A DNA stretch of 64,000 nt, from the NCBI RefSeq assembly GCF_900199725.1, contig NZ_LT904903.1, positions 911,850 to 975,849 of the forward strand, in the 5' to 3' direction. How positions within the stretch are numbered: position 1 is the first letter of the stretch; each line of letters begins with the position of its first letter. Source of the stretch: Cytobacillus massiliigabonensis (lineage in GTDB: Bacteria > Bacillota > Bacilli > Bacillales > Cytobacillaceae). The notes under the pieces are model-generated. The model did not search any database. It saw nothing but the letters and a program-made list of their open reading frames with translations, and had not been told where the DNA came from. The position numbers and the translations under genes were made by a program. Shown piece after piece: positions 33,590-41,692 of the stretch.

Positions 33590-35047
33590 GTGAAAGCAGC
33601 AGATGTGAATGTGCTTGGCTGTTTTATTGGGGGAGAATGGGTTGTCCCAGATGAGACGAAATTAATAGAAGTGAAAAATCCAGCGGATGGGTCAACGATT
33701 GCCTTTGTTCCAAGAGGGAATAAGGGGGAAATTGACCTGGCTGTTAAAAAAGCAAAAGAGGCTTTTTCTTCTTCAGAATGGCAATCACTCCAGCCATATA
33801 AACGGGGAAAGCTTCTCTATCAAATTGCTGAATTAATCCGTGAAAATAAAGAGGAGTTTGCTAGATTAGAAACAATGGACGTGGGAAAACCATTTGCTCA
33901 ATCAGAAACGGATGTAGAAATTGCTGCTCGTTATTTTGAGTTTTATGCAGGTGCAGCCGACAAAATTTTAGGAGAAACGATTCCGGTTGAATCGGGAATT
34001 ATAGATTATACGGTCCGTGAACCGCTTGGAATTGTTGGACATATCATTCCATGGAATTATCCGCTGCAAATCGCAGCCAGGAGCATTGCCATTTCGATTG
34101 CAACAGGAAATGCAGCTGTACTTAAGCCTGCTGAGGATACTCCGTTAACAACCATAAAGCTAGTTGAAATCATTGAACCGCTTGGACTTCCAAAAGGGAT
34201 AATAAATGTAGTTACAGGCTATGGATATGAAGCAGGTGCGGCACTATCTTCACACCCGGGTATAAACCATATAACATTTACCGGTTCAGTGGAGACTGGA
34301 AAAAGAGTGATGGAGTCTGCAGCTCAAAACATTGTTCCTGTAACACTTGAACTTGGAGGAAAGTCTCCAAATATTGTATTTGCAGATTGCAATGAGGAAA
34401 ACGCATTAGAATGGGTGATGCGCTCAATTATCCAAAATGCGGGCCAAACCTGTTCTGCTGGCTCTCGTTTAGTAATTGAAAAAACAATTAAGGATGATTT
34501 TGTCCAAAAATTAGCAGCGGAAATGGAGAGTCTTTCGATTGGACCAGGGATGGATGGCTATGATTTAGGTCCTGTGTTATCGCAAAAACAATTTGAACGG
34601 ATTCAAGGTTTTATTGATCTTGCCAAGAAAGATGGAATCCAAATTGCAGCGGGTGGAGAACGTATTTCTATAAAAGGGTGTGAATCGGGGTACTACTTAC
34701 AGCCAACAATTCTTGATAATGTTCCGTCATCCCATTGCCTTGCACAAGAAGAAATTTTCGGTCCTGTTCTGACAGTTACTACTTTTGAAAGCGAGGAAGA
34801 GGCAATTGAAATAGCAAATGGCACGCCATATGGGCTTGTTGCAGGCATATGGACTGAAAATGCCGGGCGTGCACATCGTGTAGCAAATGAGCTTCAATGC
34901 GGACAAGTCTTCATCAATCATTACGGTGCTGGCGGAGGTATTGCCCAGCCGTTTGGCGGTTATAAAAAAAGCGGTTTTGGAAGAGAAAAGGGACTGGAAG
35001 CTATACGAAATTACACACAAGTTAAAAATATTGCGCTTAAATATTAG
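33590..35047 (+). CDS. NAD(P)-dependent aldehyde dehydrogenase
   Basis: This 485-residue aldehyde dehydrogenase superfamily enzyme has the motif WNYPLQIAARSIAISIATGNA, cofactor loop FTGSVETGKRV, the general-base Glu in LELGGKSPNIVF, catalytic Cys in NAGQTCSAGSRLV (residue about 286), and EEIFGPVLTVTTF. It converts an aldehyde made in this pathway to an acid. GTG 33590 is two bases after the SDR stop, with GGAAGGGGA as ribosome binding site inside the SDR gene; a longer frame begins at 33563. It ends the operon before a strong terminator. Confidence 0.93.
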   Translation: MKAADVNVLGCFIGGEWVVPDETKLIEVKNPADGSTIAFVPRGNKGEIDLAVKKAKEAFSSSEWQSLQPYKRGKLLYQIAELIRENKEEFARLETMDVGKPFAQSETDVEIAARYFEFYAGAADKILGETIPVESGIIDYTVREPLGIVGHIIPWNYPLQIAARSIAISIATGNAAVLKPAEDTPLTTIKLVEIIEPLGLPKGIINVVTGYGYEAGAALSSHPGINHITFTGSVETGKRVMESAAQNIVPVTLELGGKSPNIVFADCNEENALEWVMRSIIQNAGQTCSAGSRLVIEKTIKDDFVQKLAAEMESLSIGPGMDGYDLGPVLSQKQFERIQGFIDLAKKDGIQIAAGGERISIKGCESGYYLQPTILDNVPSSHCLAQEEIFGPVLTVTTFESEEEAIEIANGTPYGLVAGIWTENAGRAHRVANELQCGQVFINHYGAGGGIAQPFGGYKKSGFGREKGLEAIRNYTQVKNIALKY

Positions 35048-35076
35048 GCACGGGGAAATATAAGCCAAATTAGCAG

Positions 35077-35120
35077 GAGAACACAAATTCAATAATTGTG
35101 TTCTCTTTTATTTTTTTTCT
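35077..35120 (+). terminator. Terminator of the TRAP/catabolic operon
   Basis: GAGAACACAAATT and AATTGTGTTCTC pair around CAAT (AT-rich near the loop), followed by TTTTATTTTTTTT. Confidence 0.9.
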
Positions 35121-35183
35121 TGCAGGATTTGACCTTAGTACTCCTTATTAATCTAAAATGGGAAAATTTATCAATAATATACG

Positions 35184-35216
35184 TTGACACAACATATTAT
35201 ACATCATATAATATGT
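35184..35216 (+). promoter_or_regulatory. Promoter and palindromic PadR operator
   Basis: A consensus -35 TTGACA (35184-35189) is followed at 17 bases by TATAAT (35207-35212). Overlapping the spacer and -10 is a perfect 10-bp inverted repeat: ACATATTATA (35192-35201), CATCA, TATAATATGT (35207-35216). The ACAT...ATGT ends match the known PadR-type operator pattern, so the regulator encoded downstream should repress its own operon here. Confidence 0.8.
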
Positions 35217-35278
35217 CTGACACTAATACTATACGATATATAATATGAGCTAATGTATAACACATGGAGGTGTACTTT

Positions 35279-35599
35279 ATGTCATTTCAGCTTGGTTCCT
35301 CTTTGCTTGATGCTTGTGTTCTTGCCATATTAGCGAAGGAGGATGCCTATGGGTATTCTCTTACACAGCAAGTGCGCGAGATAATGGATATTTCAGAATC
35401 GACGCTATACCCTGTTTTGCGAAGGCTTCAAAAAGGAGAATATTTAACAACCTATGATCAGCCTTTTCAAGGTAGAAATCGGAGGTATTATCGAATTACT
35501 GCAAGCGGCCGCTCCAAGTATGAGGAACTGTTTGAAGAGTGGATAGATTATAAGCAAAAAATTGATTCAGTCCTATTAGGGGGAATAAATGATGACTAG
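35279..35599 (+). CDS. PadR family transcriptional regulator
   Basis: This is a 106-residue winged-helix PadR regulator with LLDACVLAILAKEDAYGYSL, IMDISESTLYPVLRRLQKG and YYRITASGRSKYEELFEEW, the standard PadR pattern. ATG 35279 has GGAGGTG nine bases upstream (the frame extends five codons further). Its stop codon overlaps the start of the DUF1700 gene (TGATGACTAG). PadR/DUF1700/DUF4097 is a common envelope-stress-type operon in Bacillota; induction of the operator by an envelope compound is plausible. Confidence 0.92.
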   Translation: MSFQLGSSLLDACVLAILAKEDAYGYSLTQQVREIMDISESTLYPVLRRLQKGEYLTTYDQPFQGRNRRYYRITASGRSKYEELFEEWIDYKQKIDSVLLGGINDD

Positions 35600-36191
35600 G
35601 GAAGAGTATTTAAAAGTACTGAGGCAAAAGCTTAAAAAGCTACCGAATGAAGAAATTGATGCTGCTTTAGAATTTTATAATGAATATTTTGAAGAAGCTG
35701 GACCAGAAAATACGGCTGAAGTAATTGCTAAACTAGGCTCACCAGCACTTGTGTCCTCGCAAATTTTAGCGGAATATGCTGTGAAAGGCTTGGACAACGA
35801 AGAAAGTACAGCCAAAAAAGGCTTGTCGGCTGTTTGGTTTATTATTCTTGCGATACTAGCTTCGCCGATTGCACTGCCTTTGCTGCTGTTTGTGATCATT
35901 CTCATATTTACTCTCGTTCTTATTTGTGGAACCTTTTTATTAACATTCTTTCTTCTTACTTTTTCTTTAGCTTTAGGAGGGATTTTTAGTATAGCAGCGG
36001 GATTGGCTGTTATTGCACAGCATTGGCAAACGTCCCTTTTCTTTATTGGCATTGGCTTAACAGCCTCTGGTATTGGGATACTTCTATATCCGCCACTTAT
36101 ATTAGTAACAAAGAGTATGAGCAATTCATTAGCCAAATGGCTGAAAAGGCTATTAGATAAAATCACAAATAGACGTAAGGAGGGTGTGTAA
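35589..36191 (+). CDS. DUF1700 membrane protein
   Basis: The protein is about 200 residues. The cytoplasmic N-terminus MTREEYLKVLRQKLKKLP through EALEFYNEYFEEAGPENTAE is the DUF1700 (HAAS) signature. The C-terminal half has four hydrophobic segments and a basic tail (LAKWLKRLLDKITNRRKE). It is probably a membrane anchor that senses an envelope signal with the DUF4097 partner. ATG at 35589 or 35592 fits; AGGGGG is nine bases upstream. The gene overlaps PadR's end. Confidence 0.88.
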   Translation: MMTREEYLKVLRQKLKKLPNEEIDAALEFYNEYFEEAGPENTAEVIAKLGSPALVSSQILAEYAVKGLDNEESTAKKGLSAVWFIILAILASPIALPLLLFVIILIFTLVLICGTFLLTFFLLTFSLALGGIFSIAAGLAVIAQHWQTSLFFIGIGLTASGIGILLYPPLILVTKSMSNSLAKWLKRLLDKITNRRKEGV

Positions 36192-36192
36192 G

Positions 36193-37155
36193 ATGAAAGT
36201 CTCCAGAAAAAAAATAACGTTTATTGCAAGCTGTATGATTGTTATCGGAATTATTTTTGGAGTGGTTGGCTTTTCAGCTGGGGCAGAGTTGTCTATATCA
36301 AATACGAAAGATGGTATAAAGGTAATTAAAAAAGAAGATCGCATAAATGAGGAATTTTCTTTACCTTCATTTAAAAATATGAAGGTTGATTTTAAGGATG
36401 CTGATATAGAGATTATTCCTTCCAATGAATACAAACTCGAAATTGAAAGATTAAAATGGACAGAGGTTAAGCATGAAGTAGTGAATGACACCCTCGTTCT
36501 AACAGGAGAACATCAAAAGTCTGACTCGATATTTTTGATGAATTTATCTTTCAAAAACATCCCAAAGCCCTTTATTAAGATTTACGTTCCAAAGGACGCG
36601 AAATTCTCTGATATCTCGTTAGTGAACAAATTTGGAGATATTCGCCTAGTTGAAATGGCAGTGGATAAAATGGACATTAATGCGAACGATGGGGATATTG
36701 AAATCAAGGATTTCCAATCCAATGAATTAACAATTGAAAATGGATTTGGAGATATTACAGGAAGCAACGTGAAAACAGCGAAATTGCAAGTCGAAATGAA
36801 TGATGGAGATGCGGTGTTTAAGGAGCTAGAGGCTGCTTCTGCCGATGTTAATAATAAGTTCGGTGATATTACCTTCAGAGAATTGACAAGTCAAGGGCTA
36901 ACGATGAAAAGCAATGATGGAGATATTGAGATTCAAGGAAAGCTTCTTGGAAATTCCGTCATTCATTCAAGCTTTGGGGACATTGATTTGAAGCTTTCTA
37001 ATAAAGAATCAGAGCTAAGCTATTCGATCCGCAACCAATTCGGAGATATTTCCATTAATGATAATCATTTCGAAGCAAAGGCAACGAATAAGGCAAACAC
37101 TGAAAATAAGCTAGATATCGTTTCCAATGATGGCGATGTTCAAGTTGACTTCTAA
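36193..37155 (+). CDS. DUF4097 beta-helix-like protein
   Basis: The 320-residue protein has a signal-anchor helix (residues 8-30) and then a long repeat domain. From about residue 140 a roughly 20-residue period alternates FGDI-type and NDGDI-type turns: NKFGDIRL, NANDGDIEI, NGFGDITG, MNDGDAVF, NKFGDITF, SNDGDIEI, SSFGDIDL, NQFGDISI, SNDGDVQV. This is the signature of a right-handed parallel beta-solenoid adhesin fold (DUF4097). It should lie outside the membrane. ATG 36193 follows GGAGGG; a GTG at 36184 would add three residues. It ends the PadR operon before a terminator. Confidence 0.88.
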   Translation: MKVSRKKITFIASCMIVIGIIFGVVGFSAGAELSISNTKDGIKVIKKEDRINEEFSLPSFKNMKVDFKDADIEIIPSNEYKLEIERLKWTEVKHEVVNDTLVLTGEHQKSDSIFLMNLSFKNIPKPFIKIYVPKDAKFSDISLVNKFGDIRLVEMAVDKMDINANDGDIEIKDFQSNELTIENGFGDITGSNVKTAKLQVEMNDGDAVFKELEAASADVNNKFGDITFRELTSQGLTMKSNDGDIEIQGKLLGNSVIHSSFGDIDLKLSNKESELSYSIRNQFGDISINDNHFEAKATNKANTENKLDIVSNDGDVQVDF

Positions 37156-37162
37156 ATCTAAG

Positions 37163-37199
37163 AAAATCCGAGCCTCTTTATCGAGATCTCGGATTTTCT
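37163..37199 (+). terminator. Terminator of the PadR operon
   Basis: AAAATCCGAG (37163-37172) and CTCGGATTTT (37188-37197) form a 10-bp stem around 15 bases, ending in CTTG. Confidence 0.8.
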
Positions 37200-37237
37200 T
37201 GATTAATGGAGTTTTACATATAGATTAGATTTAAAAT

Positions 37238-37269
37238 GGACTAGCTCCCATGAGCATGTCCGTTTTTTT
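37238..37269 (+). terminator. Second, adjacent terminator-like hairpin
   Basis: GGAC-TA-GCTC and GAGC-AT-GTCC pair with a two-base mismatch around CCAT and are followed by GTTTTTTT. It lies 40 bases after the first and may be a backup terminator. Confidence 0.5.
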
Positions 37270-37373
37270 GTATATGACACCTGTCATAAAAAACTCCTGA
37301 TATGTGTGAATATTGATTGCTAATTTCCACAGCTAAAATAAAGTTATCACATATAGGAAGGAATTGGATATTC

Positions 37374-38522
37374 ATGAATCGAAACAATAAACGAATTCGT
37401 TTGTTAGATATTCTAAGAGGATTTGCTGTGCTTGGGACATTAGGTACAAATATATGGATATTTGCGTACTTAGGGGACTTGTCATATATTTTCACTTATG
37501 ATCATTCTGCATGGTGGGATTCAATTCAAGACTTTATCAGGATACTTATCTTATTTTTGGTGAATGGAAAGATGCTGGGGTTATTAACAATCATGTTTGG
37601 TGTAGGTCTCGAATTAAAATATCAGCAGGCTTTAAGAAAAGGAAATGCTTGGCCAGGTGTTTATATATGGACTTCCTTTATTCTAATGATGGAGGGCTTC
37701 ATTCATTTCACGCTTGTCATGGAATACGATATTTTAATGAGTTATGGGGTAACCGCGATCATTGTTTCCTTTATTGTAAAGGGCGGAGATCTGGTGATTG
37801 CCAGGGCGATGAAGATGATTGGCGGACTTCACTGCGGTTTTATGCTGCTGCTTTTAGTGCAGGGAATGGTTCTTGGATTCTCAGCTTCGGCTGTTTCATT
37901 CGGTGATATGAAAGAAATTGTATTACTGTATCAGAATGGAAGCTGGATAGAGCAGATTCAATATCGTCTATTAAATTTTGTATTTTTACGTACAGAGGTT
38001 ATTTTTGTTATTCCTATGAATATATTTCTCTTTTTGCTTGGCATTCGCCTAATGAGATCCGGCGTTTTTTCTTCGGATGAACATGGCAAGAAACAGCGGA
38101 AAAAATTATTTAAATTAGGCTTGTATGCAGGCGTTCCGCTAAATTTACTAATTTTTGTGCCAGGGGGCATCTTTGATTTTCCTGTCCGTTATCTTTTTGC
38201 ACCGATATTATCTTTAGGCTATATCGCATTTATTGCTAGAGCAGTGGAAAGAACCCAGTCATTTTGGCTTTGGGGAAAGCTTGAAAAGGTAGGAAAGATG
38301 TCGCTTAGCTGCTATGTGGTGCAAAATTTAATCTCAGCGATTGTTTTTTACGGCTGGGGCATTGGTCTAGGCGGAAAAATAAATTCCGCAGCGGTTGTTC
38401 TTATCTGGTTATTTATTAGCACGATTCAAGTCTTATTTGCGAATGTTTGGCTGGAGCATTATAAGTTTGGTCCTATGGAAGCTGCTAGGAGATATACTTC
38501 GAGATTAGCAGGGATTAAATAA
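37374..38522 (+). CDS. DUF418 membrane protein
   Basis: The 382-residue polytopic membrane protein begins NKRIRLLDILRGFAVLGTLG, the DUF418/YeiB-type opening. It has around nine hydrophobic segments and an internal segment GLLTIMFGVGLELKYQQALRKG. The C-terminus carries the DUF418 core GKMSLSCYVVQNLISAIVFYGWGIGL. Function is unknown; related YeiB-like proteins may act on surface lipids or glycans. ATG 37374 follows GGAAGGAATTGG; the frame is open 19 codons further upstream but with no binding site. The two-component genes follow after 14 bases. Confidence 0.88.
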   Translation: MNRNNKRIRLLDILRGFAVLGTLGTNIWIFAYLGDLSYIFTYDHSAWWDSIQDFIRILILFLVNGKMLGLLTIMFGVGLELKYQQALRKGNAWPGVYIWTSFILMMEGFIHFTLVMEYDILMSYGVTAIIVSFIVKGGDLVIARAMKMIGGLHCGFMLLLLVQGMVLGFSASAVSFGDMKEIVLLYQNGSWIEQIQYRLLNFVFLRTEVIFVIPMNIFLFLLGIRLMRSGVFSSDEHGKKQRKKLFKLGLYAGVPLNLLIFVPGGIFDFPVRYLFAPILSLGYIAFIARAVERTQSFWLWGKLEKVGKMSLSCYVVQNLISAIVFYGWGIGLGGKINSAAVVLIWLFISTIQVLFANVWLEHYKFGPMEAARRYTSRLAGIK

Positions 38523-38536
38523 AGGAGATGATCGTA

Positions 38537-39652
38537 ATGCTAAAAAAACTTTATCCTCTCGATCAGATTCAAAAATATTTGCTTATTGATGTGATTGTTA
38601 TTGTGGTATTAATTTATAAAGTTAGCATTACGAATGGAGCACTTGGTTATCCAGGGCAGTTTTTATTAGTCGTTTTGTATTTACTATGCTTTTATATCTG
38701 CCTGTGGCACAAGGACTGGAGGCTTTCTGCAGCTAGTTTTGCAGGCTGCCTCATTCTTATGCTATTAGCTGTTTATGTGGATAAATGGATTTTGCTTTTC
38801 GGATTTGTTTTTTCGGATTTGCTTGGAAAAGCAAAGCGCAACGTAGATCTTGGAATCGGGATTATTGGCATTGCAGTGATGCATGTTTTATTCGGTTTAA
38901 TATCAGAAGGGAGCCCGTTCGCATTTATTAAAATGTGGCATCTCCCCATTATGATTGTACAAATGCTTGTGCCGGCAGTTATTTTTATAAGTAAAAAGGC
39001 AAATGTCCTTCAAGAGGAACTTGATACAGCAACCGCTCAGCTTATTTTGGAGAAGGAGAGGCAGAGAATTGCGAGAGATTTACATGATACACTTGGGCAA
39101 ACATTAACGATGATAAAACTGAAAAGCGAGTTAACGAAGAGGTTAATTGAAAAAGATGCAGATAAGGCAAAGCAGGAGTTAGATGATATTTTAAATACAT
39201 CCCGTTTTGCGTTAAAGCAAGTTCGGGAACTCGTTTCAGATATGAAGTTTGTCTCGCTTGAAGAAGAAATTGATCAATCACAGAAAGTCTTACAAACTGC
39301 AGGCATTGCTATGGTTCATAAGAAACAAGAGAAGCTGCCGCTATTGTCAAATGTTGCGGAAACCATGCTGGCGCTTTCTGTAAGAGAAGCGATAACGAAT
39401 ATTGTCAAGCATAGTAAGGCTAAGCATTGTACATGTACTCAGTTTGAAAAGAATGGAGAATATTGCATTCAGGTTATGGATGACGGAAGTGGGCAAATAA
39501 GGGAGGGGAAAGGCAATGGGATACAGTCTATTAAGGAGCGGATCGATATGCTTCAAGGACAGGCGGAGATCTGTGAGAATTCCCAAGGCGGTAGCATGAT
39601 CACATTGAGTGTACCGATTCATGTGAATGGGAGGAGAGGATCAAGTGATTAG
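38537..39652 (+). CDS. Sensor histidine kinase, HisKA_3 (DesK/LiaS type)
   Basis: The protein is 371 residues. The N-terminal 135 residues hold about five membrane segments, a coiled coil (LQEELDTATAQLILEKER) follows, then HisKA_3 with the phosphoacceptor His in RIARDLHDTLGQTLTMIKLK. The C-terminal HATPase has NIVKHSKAKHC, the DDGSGQI motif and GKGNGIQSIKERI. It pairs with the overlapping response regulator, so it should sense the membrane or a lipid. ATG 38537 has GGAG nine bases upstream; ATG 38528 is three codons upstream in the same frame. Confidence 0.9.
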   Translation: MLKKLYPLDQIQKYLLIDVIVIVVLIYKVSITNGALGYPGQFLLVVLYLLCFYICLWHKDWRLSAASFAGCLILMLLAVYVDKWILLFGFVFSDLLGKAKRNVDLGIGIIGIAVMHVLFGLISEGSPFAFIKMWHLPIMIVQMLVPAVIFISKKANVLQEELDTATAQLILEKERQRIARDLHDTLGQTLTMIKLKSELTKRLIEKDADKAKQELDDILNTSRFALKQVRELVSDMKFVSLEEEIDQSQKVLQTAGIAMVHKKQEKLPLLSNVAETMLALSVREAITNIVKHSKAKHCTCTQFEKNGEYCIQVMDDGSGQIREGKGNGIQSIKERIDMLQGQAEICENSQGGSMITLSVPIHVNGRRGSSD

Positions 39653-40250
39653 CGTTGTGATTGCAGAAGATCAGAAAATGCTTCGTGGGGCATTAACATC
39701 ATTATTAAAGCTGGAAGATGATATAGAAGTCGTAGCAGAAGCTGCAGATGGCTTGGCGGCATGGGATGCGATTATGAAATATCAGCCTGATGTGTGTTTA
39801 TTGGATATTGAGATGCCTTCGATGTCAGGTCTTGAAATCGCAGAAAAACTTAAGCAAGAGAATCATCTATCAAAGGTTATTATTGTCACGACATTTGCTC
39901 GCCCCGGCTATTTACAAAAAGCAATTGATGTGCAAGTAGATGGCTATTTACTAAAAGATGAACCAATCGATTTCCTAATTGAAGCCATTCGAAAGGTAAA
40001 AAAGGGTGAACGTGTACTAAGTACAGACTTAGCGGCAGCCTTATTTCTAAAAGAGATGAATCCTTTAACGGATCGTGAAATGGATGTGCTCCGTCTCGCA
40101 AAGGATGGAATGACAACAAGAGAAATTGTTAACACCTTATTTTTAACAGATGGAACGGTTAGAAATTATTTATCTTCTGCCATCCAAAAGCTAGAGGTTA
40201 CGACTAGGCAGCAGGCAATTGAGAAGGCGAAAACTAAAGGGTGGATTTAA
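39645..40250 (+). CDS. NarL/DesR-type response regulator
   Basis: The 201-residue regulator has a receiver domain (VIAEDQKMLRGALTSLL, phosphoacceptor Asp in PDVCLLDIEMPSMSGLEI, Lys in YLLKDEPIDFL) and a C-terminal LuxR HTH (LTDREMDVLRLAKDGMTTREIVNTLFLTDGTVRNYLSS). It closely follows the DesR pattern. GTG 39645 overlaps the kinase stop codon by eight bases; GGAGAGG is seven bases upstream. Likely target: the DUF418 gene or lipid genes elsewhere. Confidence 0.93.
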   Translation: MISVVIAEDQKMLRGALTSLLKLEDDIEVVAEAADGLAAWDAIMKYQPDVCLLDIEMPSMSGLEIAEKLKQENHLSKVIIVTTFARPGYLQKAIDVQVDGYLLKDEPIDFLIEAIRKVKKGERVLSTDLAAALFLKEMNPLTDREMDVLRLAKDGMTTREIVNTLFLTDGTVRNYLSSAIQKLEVTTRQQAIEKAKTKGWI

Positions 40251-40355
40251 AACTGTATAAGAATATTAAAGAAACCCCATTATAAGAAATTTATCGGGGG
40301 TCCGGCATTTTTTAAGAATTACGTGATCCGAATACCTATAAAGGAACGATGAAGC

Positions 40356-40395
40356 AAAAAAGAAATACCGTACAAAAAGCAGTATGGTATTTCTT
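40356..40395 (-). terminator. Terminator of the leftward arm of the divergent cluster
   Basis: AAGAAATACC and GGTATTTCTT form a perfect 10-bp stem (arms 40360-40369 and 40386-40395). On the minus strand the stem is followed by a run of T (plus A at 40356-40360), so it terminates the TcaA-like transcript. Confidence 0.82.
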
Positions 40396-40431
40396 AATGG
40401 GATGAGGAACCTGTCCCCCTGTCCCCGCATA

Positions 40432-41679
40432 TTAGTAATATCCGAATTCATAAATTTGGGTATTTGCAGAATTGAAATTAACAATTTCTTTTCGTTCACT
40501 CAGCTTCCAGCCATCGCTTGTATGAATCAGCTTGTAATGCCATGGATTGGCGGTTTCCTTCATCTCATAATTTTCCCCTTCTTTATAGGTAGCTGAATTC
40601 ATTGTTAAAACAACATGTAGCTCAACACTTTCTTCATCATCCATACTATATTTAAAACTATCTAAGTCGAATTCAGTGTATAAAAGTTCTCCCGTGAAAA
40701 TTGTCTGTTTTGACTTGATCTCCTCAAATCGTTCATCAAAGAAATTCAATAGTTCAGGTGAAATATGAACAAAATAGGAAGGATCTAGTTGATTATAGGC
40801 AGCCATCCATCCGATCACGTACTCATTGACAATGGTCATTATTTCTTCCTGGAAGGCAGGGTCTTTTGCTTTTTCTTCTTCCATTGCTTTCTTTAATTCT
40901 TCCTCTTTTCTTTTGCGCTCTTCCTCTAAAGCAGCCATTTTTAATTCATGAGCCTTTTCAATCTTCTTGAGTGTTTCTTTTAGCCAAAAGGCCTCTATGC
41001 CTATTTTATAATAGGAAGAAACTTGGCGATTAATCGTTTTCTTTAGCTGATTGTAACTTAGTATATTCTCCAATAACGAATATTTCCTTTTATCATAATT
41101 GATAAAATGGCTCGTTAGTTCTTCTGCTTTTTTGTCTGCACTCCCATAAACCTTAGTTGGCATTTCTCCTAAAATAGCAATGAAATGTTCATTCTCAAAC
41201 ATCTCATTATTTATATTCGCATCCATTTGCTTATATAAGTTCTCTTTCGCATTGGAAAGCAGGGTATCAAATTCCTCTTGTACATTGAAGTGCTGATCGT
41301 AACCTAAAAATATAGGATCATCTCGTTTCTTTTCTTTTAGATCAAGGTAGCCTTTATAGGTATTGATCAGTTTAGAATAATTTTCATTTCTGTAAGAAGC
41401 TTCTGCCTCTTCTAATAAAGCGGATACTTCTTTATTGCTGCTTGAAAGCATAGTATAGTTCGATTGGATTTCATTCTCTTTGTATAGAATGGAACGGTTG
41501 TTCATAGCTTTTTTATAATAGGGTTCAGCATTTACATATTGCTGTGACTTATAAAAATGCTCTGCCTTTTTAGATGCAGTTACTTTTTCGTAACCAAGAT
41601 AAGCCTTGTATCCAAGAAGTCCTGCTGAAATGACAAACAGAAGAAATAAACCGTTTCTAATCCACAGAGTATTTTTCAT
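40432..41679 (-). CDS. TcaA-like membrane protein with NTF2-like C-terminal domain
   Basis: The 415-residue product has a short cytoplasmic start, one membrane helix (NGLFLLFVISAGLLGYKAYL) and a large outside part. That part begins with a TPR-like helical region (KKAEHFYKSQQYVNAEPYYKKA), passes through a charged coiled coil (LEEERKRKEEELKKAMEEE), and ends in an NTF2-like region (WMAAYNQLDPSYFVHISPE, VVLTMNSATYKEG, HYKLIHTSDGWKLSER). This arrangement resembles TcaA of staphylococci, but the homology is not firm. ATG 41679 follows AGGAAGGACAAAGGT; an upstream in-frame start at 41724 overlaps the previous gene. It is the last gene of the leftward arm. Confidence 0.65.
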   Translation of the reverse strand: MKNTLWIRNGLFLLFVISAGLLGYKAYLGYEKVTASKKAEHFYKSQQYVNAEPYYKKAMNNRSILYKENEIQSNYTMLSSSNKEVSALLEEAEASYRNENYSKLINTYKGYLDLKEKKRDDPIFLGYDQHFNVQEEFDTLLSNAKENLYKQMDANINNEMFENEHFIAILGEMPTKVYGSADKKAEELTSHFINYDKRKYSLLENILSYNQLKKTINRQVSSYYKIGIEAFWLKETLKKIEKAHELKMAALEEERKRKEEELKKAMEEEKAKDPAFQEEIMTIVNEYVIGWMAAYNQLDPSYFVHISPELLNFFDERFEEIKSKQTIFTGELLYTEFDLDSFKYSMDDEESVELHVVLTMNSATYKEGENYEMKETANPWHYKLIHTSDGWKLSERKEIVNFNSANTQIYEFGYY

Positions 41680-41692
41680 ACCTTTGTCCTTC

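Noticed and set aside
35675..36166. 163-codon open frame antisense to the DUF1700 gene
   Set aside because: It is the mirror of a strongly hydrophobic coding sequence, has no ribosome binding site and no recognisable domain, and the sense gene is well supported.
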